From contig JAZUBA010000052.1 of assembly GCA_045638265.1 (NCBI GenBank), forward strand, positions 1-10,943: DNA of 10,943 nt. The letters are read 5' to 3'. This document shows, in pieces, positions 7,713 to 10,943 of this stretch. The DNA is from RGIG4140 sp045638265. Lineage in GTDB: Bacteria > Pseudomonadota > Alphaproteobacteria > CAAHEQ01 > UBA3637. The position numbers were made by a program, and so were the translations under genes. The notes under the pieces were generated by a model. The model searched no databases, had not been told where the DNA came from, and saw only the letters and a program-made list of their open reading frames with translations. The stretch's first letter is position 1. Each line of letters opens with the position of its first letter.

Positions 7713-7761
7713 ATAAAGGACTTATCAGCCGTTAAACAGAAAACAGTCGGAGAAAAAACGA

Positions 7762-9030
7762 ATGAAAAAAATAATTTGTCTTTTATGTAGCTGTACTTTG
7801 TTGGCCGGTTGTGCCGATGTAAAAAAATCTGCCCCGACAGAAGGGCGTATTGCTGTACGCAGTACTGTTAATACGGATATTGAAAAGGCAACAAACAGTG
7901 TTAAATTAGGGGTAACGGATAGTCGTTTGAATTGGGCTCAAAACAATGCAAATGCCAAAAATTTAATGCCTCATGGTCATATTAAACCGAATGCCTCTTT
8001 AAAATGGAATCGCTCTGTCGGTAAGGGTATTTCTAATACCTATTTGCATTTACCGTCACCCATCATTCAAAACGGGGTAATTTATGCTTTGGATGCCTCT
8101 TTTAAAATGAGTGCCGTTCAAGAAAAAGACGGTAAAATCATTTGGCAAAAACAACTGCCCGTTTCAAAAGATATGGGTTTGGCAAGTATCGGTTTAACAT
8201 CTGATTCACAACGTATTTATGCCGTCAGCGGTGATGGTGTTGTTTATGCATTGGATACGGCGGGCAATATTAAATGGCAGAAAAATACGAATGCGATTTT
8301 GCGGTCTTCACCAACATTGGCAGACGGTGTGTTATATCTTTTATCAGGCAATAACGAATTATTTGCCATTAACGGAACAACGGGCGAAGAAGTTTGGACA
8401 TATCGGAATATGGACACATCAACCAATTTGTTTGGTATGGGGCAACCGGCTGTTTCAAAAGGCGTTGTTGTTGTGCCGTTCTCCAATGGTGAAATTATTG
8501 CCTTTGATGCCAAAACAGGTATGATGCTTTGGTCAGATATATTGTTGTCTTCCCGTCGGTTTAATCAGATTGAAGAAATTTCACACGTGTTAGCTTCTCC
8601 CGTCATTGATGGTGATACAGTCTATTTGGTTGGAAATGCTTATAAAACAGGCGCTTTTGATTTAAAAACAGGTGAAATTAAATTTTTGCAGGATATCGGT
8701 GGACAAAATACGCCTGTTATCAATGGCAATGCTTTATTTATGATTACAAAACGCAATACGTTGACGGCATTGGATAAAGAAACGGGATTGTTAATTTGGG
8801 AAACCCCTTTGGAAACGAAAGAACCTAAAAATGTATATTGGTCGGGTCCGGTTTTAGCTAACGGGCGTTTGATTGTGGTATCCAATAAAGGTGATATCTA
8901 TCTTTTTGATGCCGTTTCGGGTCAGATTAAAGAACAACTAAAAGAAGAATCTATTCGCAACAAACCGATTTTGGGTAATGAACGGGTTATTATTTATACA
9001 GATGATGCAGATTTATTATCCTATGAGTAA
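7762..9030 (+). CDS. bamB: Outer-membrane assembly lipoprotein BamB (PQQ-like beta-propeller)
   Basis: BamB is an outer-membrane lipoprotein of the BAM complex, where it binds BamA and assists beta-barrel folding. The first 17 residues are a lipoprotein signal: MKK, a short hydrophobic core and the lipobox LAGC with lipidated C17. The mature part is a beta-propeller of PQQ-like repeats, seen as recurring blocks of the form (I/V/L)xA(L/F/I)D...G...W, for example at 107-130, 161-173, 199-213, 246-258, 335-347 and 379-391. At 422 residues it is slightly longer than E. coli BamB (about 390), mostly in the N-terminal lead (18-75). A GGAG at 7749-7752 precedes the ATG. It sits 49 nt after the YfgM-like gene and 15 nt before der, so co-transcription is likely. 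Confidence 0.9.
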   Translation: MKKIICLLCSCTLLAGCADVKKSAPTEGRIAVRSTVNTDIEKATNSVKLGVTDSRLNWAQNNANAKNLMPHGHIKPNASLKWNRSVGKGISNTYLHLPSPIIQNGVIYALDASFKMSAVQEKDGKIIWQKQLPVSKDMGLASIGLTSDSQRIYAVSGDGVVYALDTAGNIKWQKNTNAILRSSPTLADGVLYLLSGNNELFAINGTTGEEVWTYRNMDTSTNLFGMGQPAVSKGVVVVPFSNGEIIAFDAKTGMMLWSDILLSSRRFNQIEEISHVLASPVIDGDTVYLVGNAYKTGAFDLKTGEIKFLQDIGGQNTPVINGNALFMITKRNTLTALDKETGLLIWETPLETKEPKNVYWSGPVLANGRLIVVSNKGDIYLFDAVSGQIKEQLKEESIRNKPILGNERVIIYTDDADLLSYE

Positions 9031-9045
9031 CAAACAGGAGATAAA

Positions 9046-10518
9046 ATGAAAACAGTAGCACTTGTCGGACGGACAAATGTCGGAAAATCAACCTTATTTA
9101 ACAGATTATGCGGTCGCAGAATGGCAATCGTTCATGACGAACCGGGGGTAACTCGGGACCGAAAAGAAGCAGATGCCCGTTTGCTTGATTTGTCATTCCG
9201 TTTAATTGACACTGCCGGTTTGGAAGATACGACTTCCTTGGCAGCGGCTATGTGGCGTCAAACAGAAATGGCCATTGAAGAAGCCGATGTTGTTTTGGCA
9301 ATTGTAGATGCTCGTACGGAATTAACGCCGTTAGATACAAAAATGGCTCAAACGTTACGCAAATCTAATAAACCTGTTATTTTGGTTGCCAATAAATGTG
9401 AAGGCAAAGTATTACAGGCTTCTTTGGGTGATTTTTATCAATTAGGATTAGGCACACCGTTAGCCGTTTCTGCCGAACACGGTTTAGGGATGAATGATTT
9501 GCGTGATGCGTTAAAACCGCATTTAAAAGAAGAAAAGAAAGAAACGCTTGCTGATGAAATCAGGCAAGATGATGTTGATGATGAAGATGTCATTTTCGGT
9601 GATGAGTTACATGAAAAAGAAAAAGAACGGTTAGAAAAACAAAACCGTCCGTTAAAATTGGCAATTGCCGGTCGTCCGAATGTAGGTAAATCAACGTTAA
9701 TCAATCAACTTTTAGGTAAAGAACGGTTATTGACGGGTCCGGAAGCCGGTGTCACACGTGATGCCATTACAATCCCTTGGGAATGGCGTGGTAAATCACT
9801 CTTGTTGACCGATACGGCCGGTTTGCGTAAACGAGGTAAAGTAACGCACGATTTAGAACGTATTTCCGCTGCTGATACCATTAATGCCATTGATTATGCC
9901 GAAGTTGTTATTTTGGTGTTAGATGCAAACGCACCAATGGAAAAGCAAGATTTAATTATTGCCTCCAAAGTTTTGGAAGAAGGTCGTTGTTTGTTGATTG
10001 CATTAAACAAATGGGATACCATTCAAAACCAACGCACTGTTTTAAATGAGTTAAAAGAAAAATTAGCTGTTTCATTACAACAGGTTAAAGGCGTTCCCAT
10101 TCACACCATTTCAGGAAAAACGGGCTATGGATTAGACCGCTTAATGAGTGATGTCTTTAAAATGTATGAATTATGGAACAAACGTGTACCGACTCATAAA
10201 TTGAATAAATTTTTAGCAGAAATGACACAGGCCCATCCGACTCCTGTTGCCAGTAACGGCAAACGGATACCGATGAAATATATGACACAAGTCAGCACAC
10301 GCCCGCCAACGTTTGTTATCTTTTCCAGCAATCCTGATTCTTTACCGGAATCCTATTTACGTTATTTATCCAACGGATTGCGGGAACAATACGGTTTAGA
10401 GGGTGTACCGATGCGTATTTATATGCGTAAGCGGGAAAATCCGTATGCAGAAAAAGCAAAAGAACGCAAATTAAGTCGTTCAAACAAGCCTCGTCAGACA
10501 GGGAAAAAGAAAGATTGA
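9046..10518 (+). CDS. der: Ribosome assembly GTPase Der (EngA)
   Basis: Der is an essential GTPase with two G domains that helps mature the 50S ribosomal subunit. In this 490-residue protein the first domain has GRTNVGKST (8-16), T36, DTAG (55-58) and NKCE (116-119); the second has GRPNVGKST (209-217), DTAG (256-259) and NKWD (321-324). They are joined by an acidic linker (about 160-200) and followed by the C-terminal KH-like domain (about 380-462) and a basic tail. In domain 1 the usual NKxD aspartate is Glu and the usual GRPN is GRTN; I recall NKxE in other alphaproteobacterial Der proteins, so it need not mean loss of function. An AGGAG at 9036-9040 sets the start. It is the last gene of the rightward operon, followed by a terminator. 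Confidence 0.96.
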   Translation: MKTVALVGRTNVGKSTLFNRLCGRRMAIVHDEPGVTRDRKEADARLLDLSFRLIDTAGLEDTTSLAAAMWRQTEMAIEEADVVLAIVDARTELTPLDTKMAQTLRKSNKPVILVANKCEGKVLQASLGDFYQLGLGTPLAVSAEHGLGMNDLRDALKPHLKEEKKETLADEIRQDDVDDEDVIFGDELHEKEKERLEKQNRPLKLAIAGRPNVGKSTLINQLLGKERLLTGPEAGVTRDAITIPWEWRGKSLLLTDTAGLRKRGKVTHDLERISAADTINAIDYAEVVILVLDANAPMEKQDLIIASKVLEEGRCLLIALNKWDTIQNQRTVLNELKEKLAVSLQQVKGVPIHTISGKTGYGLDRLMSDVFKMYELWNKRVPTHKLNKFLAEMTQAHPTPVASNGKRIPMKYMTQVSTRPPTFVIFSSNPDSLPESYLRYLSNGLREQYGLEGVPMRIYMRKRENPYAEKAKERKLSRSNKPRQTGKKKD

Positions 10519-10537
10519 ATTTGTAACTGAATGAAAT

Positions 10538-10574
10538 AAAATCCTCTGAATATAGTAATCAGGGGATTTTTTTT
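10538..10574 (+). terminator. Intrinsic terminator after der
   Basis: AAAATCCTCTGA (10538-10549) pairs with TCAGGGGATTTT (10559-10570), with one G-T wobble, across a 9-nt loop and runs into a tract of eight T (10567-10574). It lies 20 nt after the der stop and should close the SDR-yfgM-bamB-der transcript. The 83 nt between it and site 3 (10575-10657) are AT-rich and hold nothing I can identify. Confidence 0.85.
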
Positions 10575-10657
10575 AGATCTTTTATTTGCAAAATTAGATA
10601 GGCTATTGATTGAAAGAATTATTTTATAAAAAAATGATATTTTTCAAATTGTTAAAC

Positions 10658-10686
10658 GTTGCATATTAAGGTACGTTTAATGCAAC
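10658..10686 (+). other. Putative recombination site 3 (pairing Y-a)
   Basis: Imperfect palindrome GTTGCAT (10658-10664) and ATGCAAC (10680-10686) around the forward core AAGGTACGTTTA (10668-10679). Its gene-side flank (Y, 10657-10667) is the inverted match of 269-279 at site 2, and its inside flank (a) matches site 1. Confidence 0.55.
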
Positions 10687-10802
10687 TGTTTTTTTACTAT
10701 TTATTAATTTTTTTTAATTTTTGTGATGAGCAACTGTTGGCTTGTTTGTGATATTTCCTTGTTTTCCCCTGTTTTTCCTCTTATATGCGAAATCGTTGCA
10801 CA
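10680..10802 (+). repeat. Segment E2, candidate invertible promoter cassette
   Basis: A 123-bp non-coding segment bounded by inverted cores at 10668-10679 and 10803-10814. Its first 41 bp match E1 with one mismatch (A here for G at 165) and its last 15 bp match E1 exactly; the centre (10721-10787) differs. E1 and E2 lie in the same orientation on the plus strand, although the repeat arms outside them are inverted. One of the two has therefore flipped relative to its arm. No open reading frame is visible. Confidence 0.55.
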
Positions 10803-10822
10803 TAAACGTACCTTTATGCTAC
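10795..10822 (-). other. Putative recombination site 4 (pairing X-b)
   Basis: Imperfect palindrome GTTGCAC (10795-10801) and ATGCTAC (10816-10822) around the reverse-oriented core (10803-10814). Its outside flank is arm X, as at site 1, but its inside flank is b, as at site 2. Confidence 0.55.
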
Positions 10823-10825
10823 AAT
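10796..10825 (+). promoter_or_regulatory. Outward sigma70-like promoter spanning the right outer core (X-b form)
   Basis: A -35-like TTGCAC (10796-10801) and TACAAT (10820-10825) are 18 bp apart. The -10 and everything after it are identical to the left promoter, but the -35, the spacer length (18 rather than 17) and the upstream DNA come from the b end of E2, which lacks the A/T tract seen at the a end. This form may therefore be weaker than the left one. Prediction only. Confidence 0.5.
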
Positions 10826-10943
10826 ATATTTTATAAGTCAAAAGTGTATGTTTTTAAGGATAGATTGTTAAAAAAAACCTTTATTGTCAGTCTATTACAA
10901 AAAACAAATCTGATAGAAATATCATTTTTAGGAGAAAGCGAAT
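10803..10943 (-). repeat. Right arm (X) of the 141-bp perfect terminal inverted repeat
   Basis: Exact reverse complement of 1-141. Read rightward it runs from the 12-bp core through a -10 element and a leader of about 110 nt to AGGAG near the window edge. The identity ends inward exactly at the end of the core. Just before the Shine-Dalgarno, TGATA-GAAA-TATCA (10911-10924) can form a small hairpin. No coding region of useful length lies in the arm. Confidence 0.97.
10930..10934 (+). promoter_or_regulatory. Shine-Dalgarno for an outward gene right of the window
   Basis: AGGAG is followed by AAAGCGA and AT at the last two positions, so an ATG may begin at 10942. This mirrors 10-14 and implies that similar genes start at both window edges. 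The genes themselves are not seen. Confidence 0.5.

Noticed and set aside
10848..10871. Seven-codon upstream reading frame in the outward leader
   Set aside because: It has no Shine-Dalgarno and its length is expected by chance in AT-rich DNA; both arms are identical, so there is no comparative evidence for coding.
1..10943. Window as a complete circular plasmid or phage
   Set aside because: The end repeats are inverted, not direct, and the content is chromosomal housekeeping genes with no replication, capsid or mobility gene.

Overview
The window looks like an AT-rich chromosomal segment from an anaerobic alphaproteobacterium. The lineage rests on a clear CckA hybrid kinase (alphaproteobacterial cell-cycle phosphorelay) and on the YfgM-like/BamB/Der gene order. 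The anaerobic lifestyle is inferred from a monomeric [FeFe] hydrogenase. A gut or host-associated uncultured alphaproteobacterium is a reasonable guess, but the sequence alone does not prove it.

Layout: all genes point outward from a divergent promoter region near 3.72-3.88 kb. Leftward run accB, accC and a group-B-like [FeFe] hydrogenase, tightly packed and probably one operon. Rightward run cckA, then an SDR oxidoreductase, a YfgM-like membrane protein, the BamB lipoprotein and the GTPase Der, which ends in a good intrinsic terminator. These genes cover fatty-acid precursor synthesis, electron disposal, cell-cycle signalling, outer-membrane assembly and ribosome maturation. All look intact.

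The unusual part is at the two ends. Positions 1-141 and 10803-10943 are a perfect inverted repeat (arm X). Each arm ends inward at a 12-bp core, AAGGTACGTTTA, and beyond it lies a short (115 or 123 bp) AT-rich segment (E1, E2) closed by the same core in inverted orientation. Across the four cores, two outside flanks (X, Y) and two inside flanks (a, b) occur in all four pairings: X-a, Y-b, Y-a, X-b. That is the pattern expected if E1 and E2 are invertible by site-specific recombination at the core. Reading outward, a sigma70-like promoter spans each outer core, with its -35 inside the E segment and its -10 in arm X. It is followed by an identical leader of about 110 nt with a Shine-Dalgarno sequence just before each window edge. 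My reading is a pair of phase-variable or duplicated promoters driving near-identical genes that lie just outside the window on both sides. This is a hypothesis: no recombinase is visible here. The repeat length of exactly 141 bp also matches a common de Bruijn assembler k-mer, so the true repeat probably runs on beyond the window.
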